Positions 1 through 4,490 of a stretch of 7,282 bases of DNA are shown one piece after another. The position numbers and the translations under genes were made by a program. Source of the stretch: Parcubacteria group bacterium RIFCSPHIGHO2_01_FULL_47_10b (GTDB lineage: Bacteria > Patescibacteriota > Minisyncoccia > 2-01-FULL-47-10); contig MHXC01000013.1 in assembly GCA_001824325.1 (NCBI GenBank), positions 1 to 7,282 of the forward strand. Direction: 5' to 3'. Position 1 is the stretch's first letter, and every line of letters starts with the position of its first letter. The notes below the pieces were generated by a model. The model was not told the DNA's origin and did not search any database. It was given only the letters and a program-made list of their open reading frames with translations.

Positions 1-436
1 CCTGTTCTTTTAAAACACTCATTGCTTGAACGATCCTACGAATGTTGAACTGGTGATCGATGCCTCGTATGGTGTCGTCCGACCCTGCCAAAACCTCTTC
101 CATTTCTTCAGTAAGTGTAACTGCCTCAAACTTCTTGCTACGATAATAATCAATGATTAAATTACGTGCGGTGCGATAGAGAAATGCAGTGCTGTTTTCG
201 ATCGGTTTGACGGTATGCCCAGACACTGAATCTCCCTCTCGTACCTGAAGACGTATGATATACTCCCAAACTTTCAAAAATGTTTGGCTTGTCAAGTCCT
301 GGGCGATTTCCCTATTACTCACGCGATAATAGATATGACGAAATAGCTTTTCGCCGTGCCAATCAAAAAGTTGCGCGAACGCTTCGGGGTCGCCTTTATT
401 CAAACGCCTTAGATTTATTCGGTGCCGCAAACTCAT
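1..436 (-). CDS. ECF-type RNA polymerase sigma factor, C-terminus cut by window edge
   Basis: This is the first 145 codons of a sigma-70 family (extracytoplasmic function type) sigma factor, which would direct RNA polymerase to a dedicated promoter set. The start is ATG at 436-434, and the frame is open to base 1. The opening (NKGDPEAFAQLFDWHGEKLF, residues 14-33) is the usual start of region 2. DLTSQTFLKVWEYI (47-60) is the core-binding region 2.2, and AFLYRTARNLIIDYYRSKK (84-102) matches regions 2.3/2.4, which melt and contact the -10 element. An acidic linker (about 107-121) follows. NIRRIVQAMSVLKEQ is the first helix of region 4; its helix-turn-helix lies outside the window. The Shine-Dalgarno is poor (AAGAAA). 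No anti-sigma gene is visible, though one could lie beyond the edge. It diverges from a housekeeping-type promoter at 530-557. The family call is secure; the target regulon is unknown. Confidence 0.93.
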   Translation of the reverse strand, partial: MSLRHRINLRRLNKGDPEAFAQLFDWHGEKLFRHIYYRVSNREIAQDLTSQTFLKVWEYIIRLQVREGDSVSGHTVKPIENSTAFLYRTARNLIIDYYRSKKFEAVTLTEEMEEVLAGSDDTIRGIDHQFNIRRIVQAMSVLKEQ

Positions 437-465
437 AATTTCTTGTATGGCTAGCGAATGTATAC

Positions 466-486
466 TATGCTATTTTATGCTATTTT
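466..486. repeat. Two tandem copies of a 10-bp AT-rich unit upstream of the sigma gene
   Basis: The unit ATGCTATTTT occurs at 467-476 and again at 477-486, each preceded by T. One helical turn of spacing puts both copies on the same DNA face, in the short space before the sigma-factor start. They may be binding sites or part of the sigma-gene promoter. On the minus strand the units contribute a TAAAAT that could be a -10, but no matching -35 is seen. Confidence 0.45.
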
Positions 487-529
487 CCTAGATGCGTGCA
501 GATTCTCGCCAGCTATTCACCTGAAACCC

Positions 530-557
530 TTGACAAAAATCTAATATTATGTATAAT
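530..557 (+). promoter_or_regulatory. Near-consensus sigma-70 promoter
   Basis: TTGACA at 530-535 and TATAAT at 552-557 are both perfect consensus hexamers, separated by 16 bases. Transcription should begin near 563-565. No gene with a ribosome binding site follows for more than 500 bases, and the next strong signal on this strand is an intrinsic terminator ending near 1080. The promoter therefore most plausibly drives a non-coding RNA. It points away from the sigma-factor gene. Confidence 0.85.
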
Positions 558-561
558 GGTC

Positions 562-586
562 AGTTCAATGCATATGTCATTGAACT
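562..586 (+). promoter_or_regulatory. Perfect 9-bp inverted repeat at the predicted transcription start
   Basis: AGTTCAATG (562-570) and CATTGAACT (578-586) are perfect reverse complements around a 7-base centre, CATATGT. The repeat starts 4 bases after the -10 hexamer. It could be a 5'-terminal hairpin that protects the transcript, or an operator overlapping +1 for a dimeric repressor. The sequence cannot decide between them. Confidence 0.6.
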
Positions 587-690
587 TTATTTACAATACA
601 ATGTTACCCCGACAGACCGTGACGTAACGCCACGGCGACCTTACACAATTTATTGATGTAGCGGGCCGAGGGGAACTCTCTCGCAGTGTC

Positions 691-772
691 ATCACTTCGA
701 GAGCCGATTTACTTCGCCTGCTGTGCTACGCACAGCTTTCAGGAGGGCAAGTAGATCGGCTTTCGCAGTGAT
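691..772 (+). repeat. Long imperfect hairpin within the RNA candidate
   Basis: ATCACT (691-696) pairs with AGTGAT (767-772). After a 2x2 internal loop, 699-714 pairs with 749-764 over 16 bp including G-T wobbles. The apex holds a further perfect hairpin, CTGTGC (721-726) with GCACAG (730-735), plus CCTG (717-720) against CAGG (740-743). The left arm 691-703 can pair instead with 678-688 (CTCTCG/CGAGAG plus AGTG/CACT), so two folds compete. Confidence 0.7.
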
Positions 773-950
773 AAACTCTGTACCATGCTGGGGGTTGGTA
801 TGTTCATTCACATCTATCTCTCTCCTCAACTCCTTTCGTAGATTCTCAACCTCCAGCGTAGTGCAGAGTTATTATATGCTATATGCCACTCACCCCTCGA
901 AGTACCGGTCGTCGATTTTCCCCTGCGTGAAATCGCTCCCTAAGCTCTCA

Positions 951-988
951 GCGACTCGCTCGACTAAGTCGAGGCCATGCCGAGTCGC
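951..988 (+). repeat. Nested perfect hairpins in the 3' half of the RNA candidate
   Basis: GCGACTCG (951-958) pairs perfectly with CGAGTCGC (981-988). Directly inside, CTCGAC (959-964) pairs with GTCGAG (968-973) across a TAA loop. The remaining GCCATGC forms a bulge on the 3' side. This GC-rich stacked element fits an RNA helix better than a protein-binding palindrome. Confidence 0.65.
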
Positions 989-1041
989 TTCCGAGGTTTA
1001 CTTCTCTCGATAATGGCATACTTATAACAATCATTAACGTA

Positions 1042-1080
1042 GAACAGGGATACCTATGGTGGTATCCCTGTTCGTTTTTC
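1042..1080 (+). terminator. Strong Rho-independent terminator
   Basis: GAACAGGGATACC (1042-1054) and GGTATCCCTGTTC (1061-1073) form a perfect 13-bp stem with a 6-base loop, followed by GTTTTTC and more T-rich sequence on the plus strand. The minus-strand side has no T-run, so the signal works rightward only. It ends the RNA candidate 8 bases before the stop codon of the converging gene. Confidence 0.93.
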
Positions 1081-1087
1081 TGTGTCT

Positions 1088-1414
1088 TTAATGCACTCGG
1101 AGTCGCGCTTCTCGGCTATGAATTGCTGGACAATACCTCATAGCCTGCGGCGAGCGCTTCATAACAGTTGCCTCTCGGCCTGGGTCCCTGAATAAGATCA
1201 AAACTTCAGGCCCCTTGTTTCTCGGTGTTGACTTGCACCACTTCCAAGTTGTAGTGCGAACTACACGGGGCGAACGCCGAATCAGCTCGAGCGCTTTCTT
1301 GTAATCCGAATCAAGAACAAACACAAGCTGTGGTGCCGGTCCTCTAAAGTCTCTGTGAAAAGCAATCCCTGATTCTCTCTGACCAGCTTCGGTGGCCAAT
1401 AACCCCATGCCCAT
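1088..1414 (-). CDS. Small hypothetical protein, 108 aa
   Basis: I do not recognise this family. The case for a real gene is its expression signals: AGGAGGT (1421-1427, minus strand) lies 6 bases before the ATG at 1414, and a good promoter lies upstream (1509-1537). The product has no membrane segment. Its middle (about residues 29-70) looks foldable: a hydrophobic strand, LVFVLDSDYKKALELIRR, then a basic, Trp-rich stretch (TTTWKWCKSTPRNK) and a second strand, EVLILFRDPGRE. The C-terminus is Arg-rich, which could suit nucleic-acid binding, but that is a guess. Another minus-strand frame is open over 1282-1485 and also reads fairly protein-like, so a frameshifted longer gene is possible. It converges on the terminator of the RNA candidate and may produce antisense transcript if it lacks its own terminator; none is visible. 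Confidence 0.5.
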   Translation of the reverse strand: MGMGLLATEAGQRESGIAFHRDFRGPAPQLVFVLDSDYKKALELIRRSPRVVRTTTWKWCKSTPRNKGPEVLILFRDPGREATVMKRSPQAMRYCPAIHSREARLRVH

Positions 1415-1420
1415 ACTCCG

Positions 1421-1427
1421 ACCTCCT
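1421..1427 (-). promoter_or_regulatory. Perfect Shine-Dalgarno deciding the start at 1414
   Basis: AGGAGGT on the minus strand sits 6 bases before ATG 1414-1412. Most genes in this window lack a Shine-Dalgarno, so a perfect one is notable and is the main argument for this start. Confidence 0.65.
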
Positions 1428-1508
1428 GAGAAGAAATTTCCAACGTCCTGCTAATATCAGCAGAATTTTCACCTAAGGAACTCACCCCTTTCTCTTTAGA
1501 TAGTGCCT

Positions 1509-1537
1509 AATGTACATCCAATTATTCAAGTAGTCAA
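1509..1537 (-). promoter_or_regulatory. Sigma-70 promoter for the small minus-strand gene
   Basis: On the minus strand TTGACT (1537-1532) and TACATT (1514-1509) are separated by exactly 17 bases, matching the consensus at 5/6 and 4/6 positions. Transcription would begin near 1502, leaving a leader of about 88 bases before the ATG at 1414. That leader contains a small hairpin (1448-1452/1459-1463). Confidence 0.6.
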
Positions 1538-1603
1538 ATCGTCGTTCGAATGAATCTGTGGATAACTTCTGTTGACTCATCCGATGTGATCATGCCTGCT
1601 TTG

Positions 1604-1658
1604 TGGTATAATTGAATCAATTTAAGTCACTTGTAACCATTTTAACGCTTAATATAAT
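1604..1658 (+). promoter_or_regulatory. Two candidate promoters for the pseudopilin-like gene
   Basis: An extended -10 (TGGTATAAT, 1604-1612) has only a weak -35 at 1584-1589 and would give a leader of about 50 bases. A second, TTGTAA (1631-1636) with TATAAT (1653-1658), spacing 16, would start the RNA at about 1664-1668, exactly at the ATG. The gene has no Shine-Dalgarno, which fits a leaderless message from the second promoter. Confidence 0.55.
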
Positions 1659-1667
1659 CGTACATTC

Positions 1668-2507
1668 ATGGCAGATCAACCATTAGGAGCGCCTCCGACG
1701 AATTTACCAACTGGCGAAGGCACAGCAGCTCCAAAAAACCCTCGAAAGTTCGACGAAACAGCGAGTACAAATTTAAATAATGCAACAAAGCCAAAAATCA
1801 ACATGAATGCAGGTGCGCCCTATAGTGGTACTGGCTCGAGCGATATTACGCGAGATAGCTCGCCACGACAATCTGGCCCTGTACGCAAGGACTATACGGC
1901 CCCTAAAGCGTCAGGAGAGCCGGGGATGACGCCGAGCATGAATGGCAACGGTATACCGGGGACAAATGAGGAGGATATACTAAAAGAATTAAGCAAGGGT
2001 GGAAGCTCAAAGAAGAAACTGCTGATGCTCGTTGTTGGGGTGTTGATTCTCGTGTTATTGATATTGCTACTCGTCATGTTGCTGACACGGAACAATGGGT
2101 CTGATGTGGATAACAATATCGACGTCATCGACGACACCAATAACAATATAGTGGTGCCAGCGCCGCCTGTTGCAGGGCCAACCCGCGAAGAGCGTGACCT
2201 TGAGCGGGTATCGGAAGTACAACGAATTCGGGCTGCGGTCAGAGCATTTTACGGATCAAATCGCCGTGAACCCACGTCCTTGGCCGAATTGGTACCGTTG
2301 TATTTAGATGAATTTCCGATCGGTCCCAATAGCGAAAATTATTTTTATTCATATTCCACCGACGGACAGCACTATCACATAGGTGCATTACTTGAAGACA
2401 GCTTCCATGGCGGCTTGCTCACTGATACTGACTTTGATTCACGGCTTGACCTAAATTATGTAAGTGGATTCTCCGGCGAGGATCCGATGTTTGATCTACA
2501 GCAGTAA
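1668..2507 (+). CDS. Membrane-anchored protein with pseudopilin-like outer domain
   Basis: The 279-residue protein has three parts. Residues 1-115 are low-complexity (Pro, Asn, Gly, Thr, Ser) and probably disordered. Residues 118-139 form a single strong membrane helix preceded by KKK, which by the positive-inside rule leaves the N-terminus in the cytoplasm. After an Asp/Asn-rich linker (about 143-160), residues 173-279 resemble the C-terminal half of type II secretion/type IV pilus pseudopilins. That part has a helix with RDLERVSEVQRIRAAVRAFY, the motif PTSLAELVPLYLDEFP, a YSYSTDG turn, then HYHIGALLEDS and an Asp-rich tail. Pseudopilins normally carry a short prepilin signal peptide next to the helix; here it is absent and the anchor is internal, so assembly into a pilus is doubtful. 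It is probably a cell-surface protein of unknown role. The start is ATG 1668 without a Shine-Dalgarno. Confidence 0.85.
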   Translation: MADQPLGAPPTNLPTGEGTAAPKNPRKFDETASTNLNNATKPKINMNAGAPYSGTGSSDITRDSSPRQSGPVRKDYTAPKASGEPGMTPSMNGNGIPGTNEEDILKELSKGGSSKKKLLMLVVGVLILVLLILLLVMLLTRNNGSDVDNNIDVIDDTNNNIVVPAPPVAGPTREERDLERVSEVQRIRAAVRAFYGSNRREPTSLAELVPLYLDEFPIGPNSENYFYSYSTDGQHYHIGALLEDSFHGGLLTDTDFDSRLDLNYVSGFSGEDPMFDLQQ

Positions 2508-2510
2508 ATA

Positions 2511-2555
2511 GAAAAAGGACTGTTTCGCACTTTAGGCGGGCGTTTTTGTAAGTCC
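2511..2555 (-). terminator. Possible weak terminator for the HD-domain gene
   Basis: On the minus strand GGACT (2555-2551) and AGTCC (2521-2517) can pair around the end of the HD-domain gene, with an inner CGC/GCG. The stem is followed by TTTTTC (2516-2511). It is short and has a large loop. No better signal separates the two converging genes, whose stops are 24 bases apart. Confidence 0.3.
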
Positions 2556-3119
2556 GAGCTCTGTTTTGATTCCACGCATTGCCTCAATGACGAGATCAAC
2601 GATCGCCTCGAGTGTCATATTGAGTACAGCGGGACCGGCATAGACAATCTCTCGATTCACTCCTGCTGCAAAGGATTTATTCTTGAGTTTTTTGATGACC
2701 GAAGACGTTTTCACCCCATCAATGCCCTGCGGATGCACAAGTGCTAATGCAGTTACGATGCCGGTTAACTCTTCCACATAATAGAGAACTTTTTCTAGGG
2801 GAGTCGTGGGTGTAATACCATGTGCATAATTATGTATTTTTACCGCATCGATAACCTCCTGCGACGCTCCGGCGTCACTCAAGTACTTGGCGGCAAGTAG
2901 CGAATGTTTTTCAAACTGTTGCTTCGTTTCTTCCCAATCCATGTCGTGCAGTAGTCCAGCGAGCGCCCATACATTCTCACGATCAACTTCGTCGAAATGC
3001 TGGGCGAATCGCCGCATGACGGCTTCAACGGCAAGCGCGTGTTTGCGCAGCCCTTCGTTTTTGGTATGCTTATAGAGTAGTTCGAGAGCTGTTTGTCGAT
3101 CAAATGGCTTTGGCGACAT
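2532..3119 (-). CDS. HD-domain phosphohydrolase
   Basis: This 195-residue protein of the HD superfamily is predicted to be a metal-dependent cytoplasmic hydrolase of phosphate esters; the substrate is not known. Metal-site residues are visible in order: H27 (LRKHALAVE), H58-D59 (ALAGLLHDMDWEE), H72 (KHSLLAAKYL) and H96/H100 (IHNYAH). E116 lies in YYVEELTGIV, where relatives usually have Asp (a DEL-type motif), a conservative change. The remaining C-terminal region is helical, with a Lys-rich segment (KKLKNKSF). I chose ATG 3119 rather than the in-frame upstream start at 3215, because the extra 32 residues look non-coding and overlap the diverging gene. It diverges from the SprT-like gene over a 37-base gap with overlapping promoters. 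Confidence 0.9.
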   Translation of the reverse strand: MSPKPFDRQTALELLYKHTKNEGLRKHALAVEAVMRRFAQHFDEVDRENVWALAGLLHDMDWEETKQQFEKHSLLAAKYLSDAGASQEVIDAVKIHNYAHGITPTTPLEKVLYYVEELTGIVTALALVHPQGIDGVKTSSVIKKLKNKSFAAGVNREIVYAGPAVLNMTLEAIVDLVIEAMRGIKTELGLTKTPA

Positions 3120-3127
3120 AGTAGTGC

Positions 3128-3135
3128 TATAATAC
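3128..3135. promoter_or_regulatory. Shared -10 region of two divergent promoters
   Basis: On the plus strand TGCTATAAT (3125-3133) is an extended -10 placing the start near 3140, 17 bases before ATG 3157. On the minus strand TATTAT (3135-3130), with a partial -35 TTGCAG (3157-3152) 16 bases away, would start near 3123, a few bases before the HD gene ATG at 3119. The two -10 elements share bases, so polymerase can probably serve only one direction at a time. Confidence 0.55.
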
Positions 3136-3156
3136 ATAGTATTGAGAGACGCTGCA

Positions 3157-3573
3157 ATGGGTGAAAAAATCCAACGTGAACATATTGATACACACCACGA
3201 GGCGCTCACCGTCATATTATTTGATTGCGCGTGTGAAGCGCTCGGGCTCGAGGGTTATACCTGTCGTTCATTGCGACGCAAAAGCCCCAGGGGTACGGTG
3301 TTACGAAGCTACCGCCTGGGGTATATCAATCTTCGCAAAAAAGTGGTAACATTGGAAATGTACACATACAAAGAGCGGCGACCGCGTAGTTACCCAGCAT
3401 TATTGCGTACCATTTCACACGAATTGGCACACGTACAGCGGCCGCCGTACAGACAATTTTTTAAAGGTCGATGGATCAATCGCATCCATTATCCTGAATT
3501 TTATCAACAGGTCAAACAGAACATAGTAATTTTTAAACAACACCCCGTATTACAACCTCACTTCGAAAATTAG
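3157..3573 (+). CDS. SprT-like zinc metalloprotease-fold protein
   Basis: This 138-residue protein contains the zinc-protease signature HELAH (H88, E89, H92) in the context RTISHELAHVQ. A likely third ligand is H111 in IHYPEFYQQV, the arrangement seen in SprT/YgjP-like families. A strand-rich stretch before the motif (SYRLGYINLRKKVVTLEMYTY, in two parts around residues 51-71) fits the fold. No signal peptide or membrane segment is seen, so it is probably cytoplasmic. Relatives include DNA-protein crosslink proteases and YgjP-like putative hydrolases, but the substrate here is unknown. The start is ATG 3157, close to the predicted transcription start; the TTG at 3142 would add only five residues. 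It is the first gene of the plus-strand operon, and its last codons overlap the open frame leading into the DUF192 gene. Confidence 0.85.
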   Translation: MGEKIQREHIDTHHEALTVILFDCACEALGLEGYTCRSLRRKSPRGTVLRSYRLGYINLRKKVVTLEMYTYKERRPRSYPALLRTISHELAHVQRPPYRQFFKGRWINRIHYPEFYQQVKQNIVIFKQHPVLQPHFEN

Positions 3574-3623
3574 GCCCGCTCACTCAAATTATTTATCTCA
3601 TTGCAATCGTTGTTGCGATTACA
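3537..3623 (+). other. Open upstream frame encoding the missing membrane anchor of the DUF192 gene
   Basis: The DUF192 reading frame stays open upstream of GTG 3624 to a TAA at 3534-3536. Just before 3624 it encodes a clean hydrophobic run (IIYLIAIVVAITVGIVF) preceded by a basic stretch (LRK). The frame has no ATG, GTG or TTG here. ATT codons at 3549, 3588 and 3591 are the only near-cognate candidates of the AUU type. The complete anchor strongly suggests that translation starts within this stretch. Confidence 0.6.
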
Positions 3624-4091
3624 GTGGGCATTGTATTTTACTTTACCGTGATTCGAGTTGATGCTTCATACGAAGCTTTGCAGCGGCGACTGAATGAAAT
3701 CGCACAGTTTCCCGAAAGCGCAGATGCAACCGTGATCGTCGGAAACGCGTTATTTTTCGTCGCCGTAGCTGAAACGCGGGACGAACAATTACGCGGATTA
3801 TCGAACATCAAAAACCTTCCACCAAACACTGGCATGCTGTTTCCGCAGGAGCAAGCGGCCCGATATATTTTCTGGATGAAAGATATGAAAATTCCGATTG
3901 ACTTTATCTGGATGGCTGATAATCAGGTTGTTCACTTAAACAAAAGTGTGCAACCACCACCACCGCTCGATTTGATTGTTCCTGATGTAGGAGCAGATAT
4001 GGTCCTGGAACTGGCTGCTGGTTCTATTGCTGCGAACGGGATTGCGACGAGTTCACCAGTGATTATTACCTATAACGAGCAAACTGATTAG
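3624..4091 (+). CDS. DUF192 family protein, membrane-anchored
   Basis: Counted from GTG 3624 the product is 155 residues, but the true N-terminus is probably upstream (see 3537-3623). The DUF192 signatures are clear: EQLRGLS (54-60), NTGMLFP (68-74), FWMKDMKIPIDFIWM (83-97), VVHLNKSVQPPP (102-113) and MVLELAAG (126-133). The family is small, beta-rich and usually exported or lipid/membrane-anchored in bacteria; its biochemical role is not established. The hydrophobic N-terminus would tether it with the domain outside. GTG 3624 would cut the hydrophobic helix roughly in half and has no Shine-Dalgarno. It follows the SprT-like gene closely, and 45 bases separate its stop from the next gene. Confidence 0.88.
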   Translation: MGIVFYFTVIRVDASYEALQRRLNEIAQFPESADATVIVGNALFFVAVAETRDEQLRGLSNIKNLPPNTGMLFPQEQAARYIFWMKDMKIPIDFIWMADNQVVHLNKSVQPPPPLDLIVPDVGADMVLELAAGSIAANGIATSSPVIITYNEQTD

Positions 4092-4136
4092 TAATCGAAG
4101 CGCCCAGCGTATTAAGTAGGGAGGGCAACATACATT

Positions 4137-4490
4137 ATGTTTTCCCTTATCGTTTCAGTTGCAGCTCTCGGACTTATTATATACATCATTATTGTTTATG
4201 AGCGGCGGCTGCGCCTGGTTCGAGGAAAGAGTGATCGAAGTGGCGCCCTTGAGAAAGCACGCATTGTCCGAGCGGAAAAAAAAGAGGAACGAAAGGTTCA
4301 GATCGTTGCGTTCCTTGGGCGGCGAAAGACTACCTCACTCGAGGACATACGAAATCGTTTTGAAGTTTCTGAATCGACTGCGTCTCGTTATATGCAGGAG
4401 CTCGTGGAGGAACAACGCGTTGCATTGATACATAAAGACGGTTTATCGCGCTATGCTGTCCACAAAGAACACCGGTCTGCAGGGACATAA
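4137..4490 (+). CDS. Membrane-tethered winged-helix DNA-binding protein
   Basis: The 117-residue protein begins with one hydrophobic helix (about 3-20), then a highly charged basic/coiled linker (21-52: ERRLRLVRG and RAEKKEERK). A winged helix-turn-helix domain follows (53-108). In it, KVQIVAFLGRRKTTSLEDIRNRF supplies helices 1-2, VSESTASRYMQELVEEQ is the turn and recognition helix (about 77-93), and ALIHKDGLSRYAVH is the wing. The order resembles DeoR/MarR-like repressors, but no sensor domain is present. It may be a membrane-held transcription factor, or an anchor for DNA or another protein. AGGGAGG (4118-4124) is a good Shine-Dalgarno but 12 bases from ATG 4137, longer than usual. The stop TAA forms part of the AAGGAG preceding the next gene's best start. 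Confidence 0.8.
   Translation: MFSLIVSVAALGLIIYIIIVYERRLRLVRGKSDRSGALEKARIVRAEKKEERKVQIVAFLGRRKTTSLEDIRNRFEVSESTASRYMQELVEEQRVALIHKDGLSRYAVHKEHRSAGT

Larger units (their letters stand above)
564..1080 (+). ncRNA. Candidate large structured non-coding RNA, about 515 nt, class unknown
   Basis: The region is bounded by a consensus promoter and a perfect terminator, with no convincing reading frame inside. Stems seen directly are: 562-570/578-586 (9 bp); a hairpin near 614-632 (CCGTG/CACGG, A-C mismatch, then CG/CG, loop TAA); 699-714/749-764 (16 bp with wobbles), extended by 691-696/767-772; an apical hairpin 721-726/730-735; 774-780/864-870 (7 bp); 882-887/1015-1020; 899-904/999-1004; 913-918/930-935; and 951-958/981-988 enclosing 959-964/968-973. 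Many helices nest without conflict, which suggests a real fold, although no folding program was run. I found no RNase P RNA core, tmRNA tRNA-like ends or SRP Alu/GNAR motif. It may instead be a long leader or a dual-function RNA: an AGGAGGG lies at 741-747 in the apical loop region, but only non-standard starts follow it closely. Confidence 0.6.

Noticed and set aside
692..868. Minus-strand frame with a coiled-coil-looking segment (LEVENLRKELRREID), and a second minus-strand stretch at about 897-998
   Set aside because: Neither has a good start codon with a Shine-Dalgarno. The charged heptads come from a purine-rich strand, and the frames are short and broken by stops. A decayed gene cannot be fully excluded, but the inverted repeats favour RNA on the plus strand.
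723..1013. A 96-codon plus-strand frame inside the structured RNA region
   Set aside because: The start codon lies within a hairpin stem and has no Shine-Dalgarno in a usable position. The composition is dominated by Ser and Arg, with no domain-like pattern, and the same bases are accounted for by nested stems.
564..1080. RNase P RNA, tmRNA, SRP RNA or a group I/II intron
   Set aside because: I searched by eye on both strands for the RNase P core (GAGGAAAGTCC, ACAGAA), the tmRNA T-loop and CCA end, the SRP tetraloop region and intron domain V, and found none. A covariance-model scan would be decisive.
1541..1550. GTTCGAAT resembling a tRNA T-loop
   Set aside because: There is no matching T-stem, acceptor stem or anticodon arm around it.
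1572..1612. TTGACT (1572-1577) with TATAAT (1607-1612) as one promoter
   Set aside because: The spacing is 29 bases, far outside the 16-19 range; the -10 is better explained as an extended -10 element.
3120..3215. An upstream start for the HD-domain gene at 3215
   Set aside because: The extra 32 residues have no family resemblance, overlap the start of the diverging SprT-like gene and would cross its promoter.
3529..3573. Programmed -1 frameshift fusing the SprT-like gene to the DUF192 gene
   Set aside because: The only run resembling a slippery site (near 3531-3537) shifts straight into a TAA at 3534, and no slippery heptamer exists between that stop and the SprT-like stop.
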